DNA from: Phallusia fumigata
Taxonomy: Eukaryota > Chordata > Ascidiacea > Phlebobranchia > Ascidiidae
Reading direction: 5' to 3'
Assembly (NCBI GenBank): GCA_008931825.1
Contig: QXVZ01018638.1
Span: 1-20,993, forward strand
DNA length: 20,993 bases
Positions 1 to 10,491 of the stretch are shown here, in pieces (position 1 is the stretch's first letter; each line of letters starts with the position of its first letter). The notes beneath the pieces were generated by a model. It made no database searches, was not told the origin of the DNA, and was given only the letters and a program-made list of their open reading frames with translations. The position numbers and the translations under genes are program-made.

Positions 1-148
1 CAAAGTATTGGTCCCAACTTAATGTAGTTGAATTTTCAGCGCCTAAATCTCAGTAGATCAAAAGATATTCAACGTTTTGTTTGTTTGCAGGGGCATGCAA
101 GAGGCATTTCAATATAGAAGCTCTTGGTCACACACCTAGGTACGCAAT

Positions 149-277
149 GCGCACATTTTTTCCTCTGCACCTTTCGCGCACATTGTGCACATTATCCGCG
201 TGCACATTTTTCCTCCTGCACATTTCGCGCACATTGTGCACTATTTGCGTGTGCACATTTTCGCGCACAATGTGCGA
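149..277. repeat. 51-bp tandem repeat, about 2.5 copies
   Basis: The units start near 149, 201 and 252. Each carries GCACATTTT, then a CTCCTGCAC-like block, then CGCGCACATTGTGCAC. The third unit is shortened to TGCACATTTTCGCGCACAA and ends in TGTGCG. Inside each unit the GCGCACATTGTGCAC block is almost its own reverse complement, so each repeat could form a short hairpin. The copies differ by several substitutions and one-base indels. Confidence 0.75.
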
Positions 278-388
278 AAAAAGTTCGCATCCCCGTCTCA
301 CCTCGTACACCTTCGGCACTCGGCGTCACCAGGTTTACAAAACATCCGGTAGGTGGCGCAATTCAGATGTACGAGATGACACCCATGT

Positions 389-432
389 ACCTACGTTGCG
401 CGAAAAAAAAACCTACGTTGCGCGAATGCACC
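389..432. repeat. 22-bp direct repeat, two copies
   Basis: ACCTACGTTGCGCGAA occurs at 389-404 and again at 411-426, followed by a poly-A run in the first copy and TGCACC in the second. It ends 12 bases before the N at 444. Confidence 0.7.
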
Positions 433-444
433 TGGTTTTCTAAN

Positions 445-720
445 GTAGGGTTGCCAACTCTGTTGAGCTACAATAAAGGACATAAAAACTTAATTGACGT
501 TTAATTACACAGATTTCTTCCATAACAAATTAGGGCTCGATTTTGTGAAGGGCCTCATCACTACCTTGTTGTATATTACGCTAAATTTGTTTTGGTTCTT
601 TGAGTCTCAGTTCGGAAATTTAACCACAAGTCAATTTGATTAAGGACAAACAGTGTATTTCAAATCTTAATAAAGGACAAGGACAAATAGAGCTCAATAA
701 AGGACGGTTGGCAACCCTAC
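445..720. mobile_element. Small non-autonomous TIR element (hAT-like MITE candidate), 276 bp
   Basis: The ends are a perfect 14-bp inverted repeat: GTAGGGTTGCCAAC at 445-458 and GTTGGCAACCCTAC at 707-720. The interior is AT-rich and carries repeated ATAAAGGAC motifs just inside both ends, with no coding capacity. Termini reading TAGGGTTGCCAAC resemble those of hAT-type elements, which make 8-bp target duplications. The flanks share CTAA(N)G on the left and CTAAG on the right, but the N at 444 stops a clean target-duplication call. Superfamily assignment is inference; the inverted repeat is directly seen. Confidence 0.6.
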
Positions 721-840
721 AGCTAAGACATCTTTCAAAGATAGCTGATAGCTTTGGACACTATCATAGAATTATATTCATTTTGAACTTTTAATCTGCC
801 ACAGATAAACACAGAAATTAAATTTGCCTGAGATATGTTG

Positions 841-1197
841 GAGGAAAACGTCAAGGATGCACGTGCACCGTAAACTGAACCTCGTGCACCCCGACTTTGC
901 GTGTTCATCAAGTGCACCGAGAATCCAGATTAGGTTTTTATTAAGTTCCAGCATAGAAAACGGTACGAGACGACTTTTAGAAACTTTTTAGATTTCTATG
1001 GACGTTACTTGTTGCGAAGGGCGTACCATTCCATCGACCATTTACCGTACCCTTTGATGAAAAGAAACCGTATCGTACTGCCATCCTTGGTTTTCAAGTT
1101 CTTTTTTAAAAAACCTTGTTCACACTACTAAAAAAACCTATTTATACGACTCAAAAATATAAGTAGTTAAAATTTATATGTTGGTGGCGGTGGCGGA
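841..1197. repeat. First copy of a 357-bp duplicated sequence
   Basis: This segment is nearly the same as 1199-1557, with scattered substitutions and small indels (for example an extra ATT near 945 and different bases near 1060-1070). It runs from GAGGAAAACGTCAAGG to GGTGGCGGTGGCGGA and abuts the N at 1198. It has no plausible gene. It contains an imperfect inverted repeat: GAAAACGTCAAGGATG near its left side against CATCCTTGGTTTTC at about 1082-1095. It may therefore itself be a decayed palindromic transposon. Confidence 0.85.
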
Positions 1198-1198
1198 N

Positions 1199-1557
1199 GA
1201 AGGAAAACGTCAAGGATGCACGTGCACCGTAAACTGAACCTCGTGCACCCCGACTTTGCGTGTTCATCAAGTGCACCAAGAATCCAGATTAGGTTTTTTA
1301 AGTTCCAGCATAGAAAACGGTCCGAGACGACTTTTAGAAACTTTTTAGATTTCCATGGACGTACCTTGTTCCGAAGGGCGTACCATTCCATCGACCATAC
1401 CGTACCCTTTGATAAATTTTTCTGCGTACCGTATCGTACTGCCATCCTTGGTTTTCAAGTTCTTTTTAAAAAAACCTTGTTCACACTACTAAAAAAACTA
1501 TTTAAACAACTCAAAAATATAAGTAGTTAATATTTATATGTTGGTGGCGGTGGCGGA
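1199..1557. repeat. Second copy of the 357-bp duplicated sequence
   Basis: It starts directly after the N at 1198 and ends GGTGGCGGTGGCGGA before continuing into unique sequence upstream of THADA. Copy 1 ends exactly at the N and copy 2 begins exactly after it, so the simplest reading is two overlapping contig ends, possibly the two parental haplotypes, that were not merged. The open frame over 1216-1530 has no recognisable similarity and I do not call it a gene. Confidence 0.85.
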
Positions 1558-1718
1558 ACTCCAAATCTCTTCATTAAAAATTCAGTGGACAAATTAGGGT
1601 ATTTCCCGTTTTAAAAACTAATAAGAAACGTGGATATTTATCAAAAAAATCAGTTTAGCACTGTGAGTCTTGTAAAAACGTTGAGCAATTTTCTGACGAC
1701 ATTCTATTTTTTGTGAAG

Positions 1719-4700
1719 TTAATATATGTTCAACTGCGGAAGCGATAAGAGTCGCGATGAGTACATTAACCTTTTTAAAATGGCTTTCTGAATTTCCGAT
1801 TGAAAATGCCTCCAGACGAAAACAAATTCTTAAGGTATGTTGTTGACAGTAACCATAAAACAAGTTAACCCAATAATATCATGAAGTGTAAAAACCCTGT
1901 AAAGAAATATTAATATTCAAGTTTCCCAGCTTCCATGGGGCAAATGTGGCTGCCCAAACCGCTGTTTAAAACTTCCTTCCTTTCACATGGTTAACATTAA
2001 CAATTGCTCAGCCAACGCATTTGTATAAGCTGAAAGAAGATTGTGTGGCATTGCAAGTTGTATCTGAGCTCGAGAAAAAGGGAGCTCTGGACGTTTAAAA
2101 AACCATGTATTTAAGTTGGTTTTTTTGGGCTTGTGATAATTGTTATTCAACCTTGAAATGCCTAAAAAAGTCACTTTTATTTCACTTATAAAAATAGCTG
2201 TGCGGTAACACATTTACAGATCAAGATGCTGAACAATACTCTGTTAAATAAGATAACATACTTTCATTAAGGATATAAAAGCATGGAAAATTGACACAAA
2301 TTTTTCCTTAAAAGAGGAGATTTTCAAAGCTACAGAAAAATATTTGAACAGTTGTGGTAAGCGAAATACCAATTTTTTGCAAAACCAACAGTTAGTTTAA
2401 ATGAAAATTCATGTGCAGAAACATTTTCAAAAAGTACTGCTGTACTTCTGACCAATTTGATAGAAGATGTCAATGGATTCAAGGATGCTTTTTGCCCATT
2501 GGTTGGGTTGATTATTGCTAAAATTGCCATGACACTTAAGAGTGAAAACAAATCAGAAGCAGAAATTACTGCAAAGTGTTTAAGACTTGCCTTACAGGTT
2601 TGTTTTCATTCAATTTTTCTGTCCTGTCATTTGTCACACAATCTTTTTTTATTTAGATTTTGCAAAGCTACAAGGCACGAATCACTGAGCTTCTCCTTCA
2701 ATTGGATATTTCATTACAAAACGATTTTGGAGTCATAGGCCAAACAGCTTTGGTCATAGCCACAAAGGATGAGGTATAATAGATTGAAATATATTTAAGT
2801 AAAACCAACGTTAGTGCAGCATAACATGATGAATAAAATATGTTTTTCAAGTTTTTTCTATCCTCTTTGCTGTTTGTCAGACTTTAATTTGTTGTTGCTT
2901 TTTATTACTGTGTTGTTACAAAATTTGCATTTTTGTGATTTTTTTAGAAACACCTGTGTGATGTGTCTCAGATGTGTGGAACCATTCTTGGATTCATGTG
3001 TAGCTATTTTGAAAACACTCAGACTACAGCTGAGTCACTGTACCTATTGTTTGACAAGTCAAGTGAAACAATAAAATTGAAGGTGGCTGAGTTGTAAATA
3101 ATTACTTTTTATTAATTCTGTTTTGTTCTTTTAATAAGCAAGCATTTATTCGTTGCACATCAAGTGCAGAAAATACACACAAGCGTGTTATATAAGCCCT
3201 AAAATGTTCACGTTTAAAAACTTAAGTTTCGTTTTTAGATTATGCCCACTGTGACATTGAGTCTGAACAATGTTACCTTGCAACCTCTGTCTGAAATCTG
3301 GGTGATGATGGGTATTTTAAGCTGTTGCAAGCCTGAAGTCATGTGGAATCCTATTGATGGTGCCCATGACAAACTATTGCAAATTGTTTTCAATAAAATT
3401 ACAAGTTCTTGCAAATCAACTGACCCTGTTCTTCAGTATCACGCATTTCGAGGTACAAAAATTTATCAGCTTTTTAAAAATTTATAAATAACTTAAGAAT
3501 TCAACAAATGCCTTTGTACTGAAGCTTTGAAGCTATTGTGGACCAAAATTCTAAAACTATGCAAGAAATTTAATGAAATTCATCCTAAGTTTAAACAAGA
3601 CAGCATCCATCTTCAGAAGTCACTAACTTTAGTTTGGGAAAACTGGGATAATCCAGTAAGTTGAGTTTAATTATATAAGTGAGCATCAATTGGGTATTTT
3701 CTGTGTCACAATGCACCCATTTTTTGTTTTGACAAATACAGTTTCTTGTTTAGGTTTCTGGTATACCAGATTTGAGCAACAAAATTTTTGAGTACATCCT
3801 GAAAGTAAACGCAAATGCTGAAGAGAATTCATTGCTACCTGAACTAGTTTACAAGCATGTTTCAGCAACATCTGCATTTGTGAAAGGAAAATATGGTGTC
3901 CTTTCCACATTGATAAAGGCCATTGGAGTGGAATCCTTTCTTTCCAAAAATGACACCTTTTTTGACAGTCTTATTCCTTGCCTTGAAAAAAATCACCTTG
4001 CTCCGGTTGTGTCCAGAGTGTACCAATGTTGCATCTTGGAAGCAAAAAAATCTGCCCAAGATGGTCTGACTTTATGGAGGAAATTGTTTGCTCCTAGTTT
4101 GTTGCAGTCCCTGCTTCATTCCTCACTAACAATACAAACCAATGCTTTACACTATTGGGTACAACCTAACCTTAAGTTTCACACAGAGATATATGATGAG
4201 CTGACATCAATGCTTATGGCAAGTTCCCAAAACTCTTTTCAAAATGACACATTTCTTTTTGCCATGTTGGGTGTTATTAAGTGCGCCCGATGTAGTGGCT
4301 TGAGGCATTTTTGTACTCTTGAACATGATGTTTTAAATGTTGGTATCACTGCTTTGAATGACAAGATTCGATCAACTGCATGGTCTGTTATCTGCATCAG
4401 CAATAAACCTTCAGATTCAATAACTGATGAAGAATTTGCATTTGTGAGAGAGCACTTACCACTTAATTTTAACTCAGATAGTGCCTCATTTCGTAATGAG
4501 CTGTTGTTTTCTGTGGGTTCATTTATTCAACGAGTTGTCACAAATTTTGCTGCCTGTGTAAAAAAGGTAACAAGCATGTTCAGACTTTAAAAAATGTAAC
4601 AGTCTTGACCTTAAAAATATATCTTGTTGCAGGAACCACAAAGTGCCAACATTGAAAAATATGTGTGCTTCTTGAGATGGTTAAACCACTTAAGCATTTC

Positions 4701-7700
4701 TTCCTTGGCCAGCACATGCTCTTACCAGCGAAAGCACACCTCAATTAGCTTTTTAGCCTTTCTACTACAAACTCTTGATGTTTCCAGTGCCAACAAACGG
4801 AAAAAGATTTTGCCACAAGACCTACAGTTAGTTGTGAAGGTTTGCATTTAGTATTTTACCCACAACATTGATATTATCTGACTTTGTTTTTGTCTTTAGA
4901 CACTGCAAAAAAATGATATAAGTTTTTGCACTTATGATGAAGCCAAACTTCTCATTGATCTTTTAGAAGATGGAGTACCAGATTTAAGAGAATGTGCATT
5001 TAGTTTGTTACTGGGTTACTTCCCTAAATCACTTCTTTCCTCATTCACAACAAAGCTTGAAGAAAAATATAAAATGCTCTTAAATAGTCCCAAAGCACAA
5101 GATGCTGAAAGTGGGTCATTGATAGCAGTTTTTCTGCTAAATGTCCTTCTTTTGCCAGAAGACAAAGAAATTAATAATTGCTTCACTTTTATGTCGTTTT
5201 TGCAAACACATATCAGTCCCAATTTAAGCAAACAATTTGTGCATTTGAAAAACAATTACCTGGAGGCATCCCACTGTTCTCCAGGCTTTGGTTGGCTTTT
5301 AGCTCTGTCAAAATGCTGCAATTTGTTTCAGTCAATGAATAGTGACAACTTCAAGTCACACAAAGATGTATTTGACTCAATAAGTAAACTGCTGATGGAA
5401 GTGATAAGCCTTTTGTTGTACGTCATGTCAAAAGTGTTTGCCTGCACTGATGAAAACATGGAGTTTGTTGCATCAGCTGACTTTCAAGAGATGTCTGCCC
5501 AAATCGTGAAGATTATTAATGACTGTAAACAACGAGATGGCAAAACAGTGACAATGTACAAGGAACATGTTATGCTGGCAAATGATGAGGAAATTGTTTT
5601 GGCATGCAGCTGGTTAATAATGAAAAATGGTTGCAATGCCCTTGCATCTATGGGTCTACTGCTAAAAAGCCTTACAGAAAATGAAAACATTCACACATTT
5701 TTTCCCATTTGGGAAAAAATTAGCGATTGTTTTTTAAAGGTTCTTACATCATGCAGGCATCGAGGCATCATAGAGAGTTGTGCGGAATGTCTCTACACAG
5801 TATGCCACAACTTATTTCGGTCCAAAAGTTGTGCACTTGCAGACTTGGTTGTTGGGCTCATAGATGAAATTCTGATGCTGTTTTCTACTAACTCCAGCAG
5901 TAAGGAGATCGCTGGTGGAACTGTTACTCGGCGGTCAGCAGGTCTTCCACTTATTGTTGAATCAGTGTTAAGTGCAAGTGTTGGAACAGATGCCTCACTC
6001 AATTTAGTTGCCAAAACTGTTGATACAATGGCAGCATGCATTTCGGACTTGATGAGTGAAGCGCATGTCAAACCTAATGACAATGCAGACATTCCTGCAG
6101 TTCATGGCTTGTTTGTCCTGAAGCACTTGTTCAAGAACACTACTTTGGGTAACATGATGATGGTGCATGCAACAAAATTTTTTGAACTGTCTTTAAGGTG
6201 TTTATCGTCCCACTTATGGATTGTGCGAAATGCTGCAACACATCTATTGGGGGCGATCTCAAGTCGAATGCTTGGCCAAAAACACATTGAATCAACGGAT
6301 CATACATCAGTAACAAACTCCCTAACACTACAGGAGTTCTTTTCCTGGTACCCTGAATTACCACATGTAATGTTGTCATTTTTTGAAGATGATTGTGCTA
6401 AAGGCAAAGAGGTGGAAAAACTTTACAGTTCAGCAATTTACCCTATTATCTCCATCCTTTCAAAGCTGTCAAATACCCAGGATGTATCAGAAAACAAAAA
6501 TTTGCAAAAACTTCTAGACTCACTGCAACAATATATGGCATGTCCATCATTTGCTGTAAGAAAAGCGTCAGCCCAGGCAATCCTGGGTTTGCATTCTGTT
6601 AGTGACGTGGCTTCAATGGCTTGTTGCTTTTTGCAAAGCCTGCCCCCTAACCACACAGGTAAATATTGTTTGTGAATTGTCCCAGCAAAACTCTGAAGGG
6701 TTTAAAAAAATTGCTGGAAGTTGGTGACTTATTCTATCCAGGTCACTTACTGTTTCTGTATTGGCTGTTTTTCGCAGAAGCAACCATTTTGCAAATTCAT
6801 CAGAACAAACTGCATGGATGGCTTGAACTCGTCTACCATCTTTTTCAAGAACACAAAGATGATATTAAATTTGACCATTCACTGCGAGCAGTCTGTGGCC
6901 AACTTTTAAAAAGAAAGTGGCTCGCTAATGTTATGACTAACAACTGCCCTTTAACAGCTGCCCACTATATTCAAACTTTAAGGCTATTGCTTCAAAGTTT
7001 ACCAGATGTTTGCCTGGGACAGGAAATAGTTCAACCTGTAATGCCTATTGTTCTAAATTTAAACAAATTTAACTTCAAACAGGTAAGCAATGGTATTTTG
7101 ATGCAAGTTTCAAAACAAGTTTTGTAACATTTTTGCAACAGGCAGGGGCAATGTTCTATTTGGAACAGTTGATTTATTTGATACTGGACTCCTCAGAGAT
7201 GACAAAAGATGTTTCAGTCTGTGAAAAAATTCTGGATTTGGATTATCCATTTGTTCATACAGTAGTCGTACAATGTCTTCAAAGGATCACAAAACCTCAA
7301 TCTACAATATTGTTTCAGAACCACGCCCATGAGATACTGGTTATGGTTTGGAACCAACCATTAGGCACCAATGATAGCTACAAACTAGAATTTCTTGCTC
7401 AAATGTGGCCAAATATCAAGGCTAATTTGACAGCACAAATGTACAATACAATCTCAACCAAGCTGTTACAAATACATAATGGTGGTAAAAATCTCAGCAC
7501 CACTTGTCACTTGATCCCTGCACTCTCATGTTTAGTTGAGTATGATTTGTCATGTGAAGATAATGCCAGTTCTGAAATGTGCCACTTACAACCATGGCTT
7601 GATGAAGTTTCTAAATACACCTATAGTAGCATGGCATCAGAGCCATTAAGGTTTGCTTCTGCTAGAGGACTAAGGAAAGTTGGTGCAAATATTTTGTGGT

Positions 7701-9498
7701 GGATACACAAGCATGTCACCTCAGCTTCACATTCAGAGGTATGAAATCAGCTTCACATCTTCCCAATCTTGATTGGTTTTGTTCGCAGGAGTTGTTGAAA
7801 CTCATCAAGGTGTCAGCTACCATCTACAAAACTGCGTTGTATCATTTGAGTGATGAGCAACCTGAAATTCGGGAAGAAACCTGCATTTTTGTATCATCGC
7901 TCACTAAGTCGGTTACAGCAGTGTCGCATCATAATATATCCATCATTGTAAGTGAATTTAAACTTTTCATGGGTTTTCTACCTGAAGAGGACACATGTTG
8001 TTTTTACTCAGCATGAAATGTTTGGAGATTTGGATGAAACTTTCACAGCCGGTAGAATAGTCATGGTGGTGTGTTTAATTGACCACATAGTCCAATGGTC
8101 ACTTAGCCCCCTTCAAATAGGTCAAATTAATAAAGTCTGAATGGAACAAAAGTTGGACAGTTTGTACAATATACCATTGCGTTGTATCAATTTGTTTGGC
8201 CTCACAGCCCCGGAAGTTAACCTACTTGCTCCCCAAAATAGGTGAAGTTATTGGCTACAATTTTGCAATATTTCAAGAAAAAAAGCACAATCTACAAATT
8301 TGCGTATGTGGGGACCTATGCATTTCAGCCTGCAGAAACAAACATATTTTTGTTAATTGAGTAATAGTGTGTGTGAAATGGTAACAAGGTGACAGTCGCC
8401 CTATTTTTTTAAGCCCTATTGATATCTGGATTTTTTATTGCAGTATCTTCTTGGTGATTTGAAACAGAACATTCCTGCTCATTACTACATCATTGAAATG
8501 CTTCTTGAAGTTCTGATTGATGTCCCCTGTATGGTTACATCAGACAATAGGTGACCAAAATAGGATTATGTTGTCTTTTACTGTAGGATTATATTGTCTT
8601 ACAATCCAGCATCAAATCTGTCAGTTGTGTTTTCACCAGAATATTTTTTTGCAGAGCTGGTGTCAGTCTATTTCAACAGGAAGCATTTAATCTGTTTGTG
8701 GAACCCTGTGCAATTGCAAAGACCCTTGATCCAATTGTTAAAGTAATACCTAAATTTACAATTCTTTCTGCATGCCTATTTCCAACTATTTGTTACATCT
8801 ACAAAACCAATTTTAATGAGTATTTTGTTTGTGATACACATTTTTTTATTTCAGAAAATAATAGAAGACTGTCCCAAACTTCCAGTACACTGGGTCAAAC
8901 ATTGTTTTAATAAAGGAACTAAGAGGTTGAGACAAGTCACTGAATGTACTTTCAAATCTGGTATGATATTGTGTTTAGCAACTTAGTTGTTCTGTAATGA
9001 ATTATTTTGTTTGCGGCAACAATGTGGCATGTATAACATGCAACAAAAAGTTTGCAATAAAATATAAAAAAAACATTGTCAACAGGAAGCAAGATTTGGT
9101 GTGAAAATGCAACCTGCACTGTGATGTATATAAACAACATTGTTTGTGCTGCAACTACACATGGTGTTCCCCTGTCCTTGACTGAATCCAACATAAATGT
9201 TAAACTTTTACAAAATGTAAGTACACGTTTAAAAGCAAAATTCATTCAACCTTTGATTTTAGTTGCCACATATGAATGTTATAAATTTGCAATTTTATTG
9301 GCAAACAATAAGGCGGTCCACTGGCAGACAAATTAAGCGAGGCATGTTTGTATCTTTTAACATTTTCAAATGTTAAAGAACAGGTTGTAGATATAATAAT
9401 ATCTACTAATTCATTTGCAGGATGCAAAGCAGGACTTGGCATTTCATTTGTTACAATACTGGAAAATTTGCAAACCATTTGATTGCAACCATGTATAA
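1719..9498 (+). CDS. THADA homologue (tRNA 2'-O-methyltransferase partner, DUF2428), 19 exons
   Basis: Exons read from sequence: 1719-1834, 2012-2092, 2317-2356, 2392-2597, 2657-2773, 2948-3082, 3239-3452, 3525-3655, 3754-4566, 4633-4839, 4900-6658, 6778-7082, 7142-7738, 7789-7947, 8444-8550, 8655-8742, 8855-8960, 9086-9216 and 9421-9498 (TAA at 9496). All join in phase, giving about 1795 codons against roughly 1950 aa in vertebrates. The first coding exon or exons, perhaps 70-100 residues, were not found; the frame in exon 1719 opens in mid-codon. Key matches to vertebrate THADA are HVSATSAFVKGKYGVLSTLI around residue 300, SCRHRG, the DUF2428 signature TRRSAGLP near residue 1030, HLWIVRNAATHL, and QNKLHGWLELVYHLFQ. 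The rest is helical HEAT/ARM-like repeat. Known family role: THADA/Trm732 works with FTSJ1/Trm7 to 2'-O-methylate position 32 of tRNAs; fly THADA also binds SERCA. The first three exons are the least certain, with a weak donor at 2093 and a 35-nt intron. Confidence 0.93.
4900..6658 (+). other. Large internal THADA exon carrying the DUF2428 core
   Basis: This 1759-bp exon (586 codons plus one base) starts after TGTCTTTAG and ends at ACAG before GTAAAT. It encodes the most conserved part of the protein: the EEIVLACSWLIMKNG segment, the SCRHRG turn at about 5749, TRRSAGLP at 5926-5949, the IPAVHGLFVLKHLFKNTTLG helix and the EFFSWYPELPHVM helix. In Trm732 this region is the one tied to partner binding and tRNA modification. 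It has no internal stop or frameshift, which argues the gene is functional. Confidence 0.9.
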
Positions 9499-9596
9499 TA
9501 TGACGCTGCTTGGTGACATTTTTGGCATATTTAGGCTTAGTATTCAAGACCTGATTCAGTGACATGTGACAGAACAATTTAGACATTAGTTTAGCA

Positions 9597-9602
9597 AATA
9601 AA
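9597..9602 (+). terminator. Poly(A) signal of THADA
   Basis: AATAAA lies 99 bases after the THADA stop codon. It is the first canonical hexamer after the stop on the plus strand, in AT-rich sequence before the convergent C6orf120 gene. Confidence 0.6.
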
Positions 9603-9930
9603 TTGTGGACTGGTGCATATTTCACAGTTTAGTACATAACCATCCCTCTGCACATATCTTAACACTAAAAGGGCAAATACTCTTTAGGAAGTACACAGCA
9701 ATATTTACAATATAACACAACTGAAGGCACTAGCCAGAAATAGAAAAAAACAAATTATATCATAATTAGCTTACACAATAGAATTTTTTTCCACCCAAAT
9801 GTTACGCAATCTTTCTAGGGTTTTAATATTGTTAAAATTATCTGCAGTTTACCACTACAATCAAAATCCAATGCAATGTGTAGTGACGTTATTGGATGCT
9901 CAAGACCAAAGCTAAATTTTGGTTCTTGTA

Positions 9931-10491
9931 TTATATTAAAACATCAAGTAAGACTTTCAGAAAGCCCAGAAACAAATTCCAAAGAAGGGATTCTTCTTCT
10001 TCACCTGGCAAAGTTTGACCTGTTTGCATAGGGTCCTTAAATCCATGTTTTGTATCACCTTCAGTCTCACGAGATTTTCTCTCCTCTGGGTAATAACTTT
10101 GCCTAGATTCATCAATATAAACGCTGAGTCGAAATGTGGACAGAGGCCAATGGATATACCCATACACTCCAATTCCAACAGGCCTGTCATGAAACTCTCG
10201 TACAATAACCACATCATCACTGCATGTATCAGACTTCATTGTGTAATCTTCCCAAGTGGGCTTCAAAGTCTCTGTTGACAGATACAGGTCTGCGTCCCCT
10301 TGAAATGTGTGTAAAGATACAACCACATGCCCTTCCAGTGTCAGTTTGTAATATGTAAAATTAGATGCACCAATTTCCCCAGTAAAAGTCTGGACATGCA
10401 CCAAACCAGAACCGTTTGCCAATGCATTGCATTTAAAGCAAAGTCCAAATACAAAAGTATAAAACTCTGCAAGCCACAATTTGTGCCTCAT
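9931..10491 (-). CDS. UPF0669 / C6orf120 homologue, small secreted N-glycosylated protein
   Basis: A single uninterrupted exon of 186 codons, close to the vertebrate length of 191. Residues 4-25 form a hydrophobic signal peptide ending near NALA. Family-specific blocks follow: a GEIGASNFTYYKL segment with an NFT glycosylation sequon at Asn44, LHTFQGDADLYLS, and RPVGIGVYGY. A short acidic stretch (PGEEEES) leads into the typical hydrophobic tail LLWNLFLGFLKVLLDVLI. These blocks occur in the same order in human C6orf120, a secreted glycoprotein reported to affect T-cell and hepatocyte apoptosis; its molecular activity is unknown. The gene is convergent with THADA, with about 430 bp between stop codons. 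ATTAAA on the minus strand (9832-9837) is a possible poly(A) signal. The start is the only Met before the signal peptide. Confidence 0.92.
   Translation of the reverse strand: MRHKLWLAEFYTFVFGLCFKCNALANGSGLVHVQTFTGEIGASNFTYYKLTLEGHVVVSLHTFQGDADLYLSTETLKPTWEDYTMKSDTCSDDVVIVREFHDRPVGIGVYGYIHWPLSTFRLSVYIDESRQSYYPEERKSRETEGDTKHGFKDPMQTGQTLPGEEEESLLWNLFLGFLKVLLDVLI

Larger units (their letters stand above)
1..443. other. Left end: no confident gene, one possible terminal exon
   Basis: No recognisable protein is encoded here. A good splice acceptor (T-rich tract then GCAG) ends at base 90. The frame that starts by taking one base from a previous exon reads a short tail (GMQEAFQYRSSWSHT) to a TAG at 137-139, so this could be the last exon of a plus-strand gene lying to the left. 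I do not recognise the peptide and the call is weak. The long open frames over 81-504 on both strands come from a 51-bp tandem repeat, a multiple of three that keeps several frames open at once, and are not convincing coding sequence. A single N at 444 closes the segment. Confidence 0.25.

Noticed and set aside
81-504. Overlapping open frames of 120 and 126 codons on the plus strand and 63 on the minus strand
   Set aside because: They follow a 51-bp tandem repeat that keeps several frames open together; the peptides are just repeats of the same unit.
1167-1530. Open frames of 92 (-) and 104 (+) codons
   Set aside because: They lie in the duplicated palindromic repeat; the first copy has indels that break them and neither resembles a known protein.
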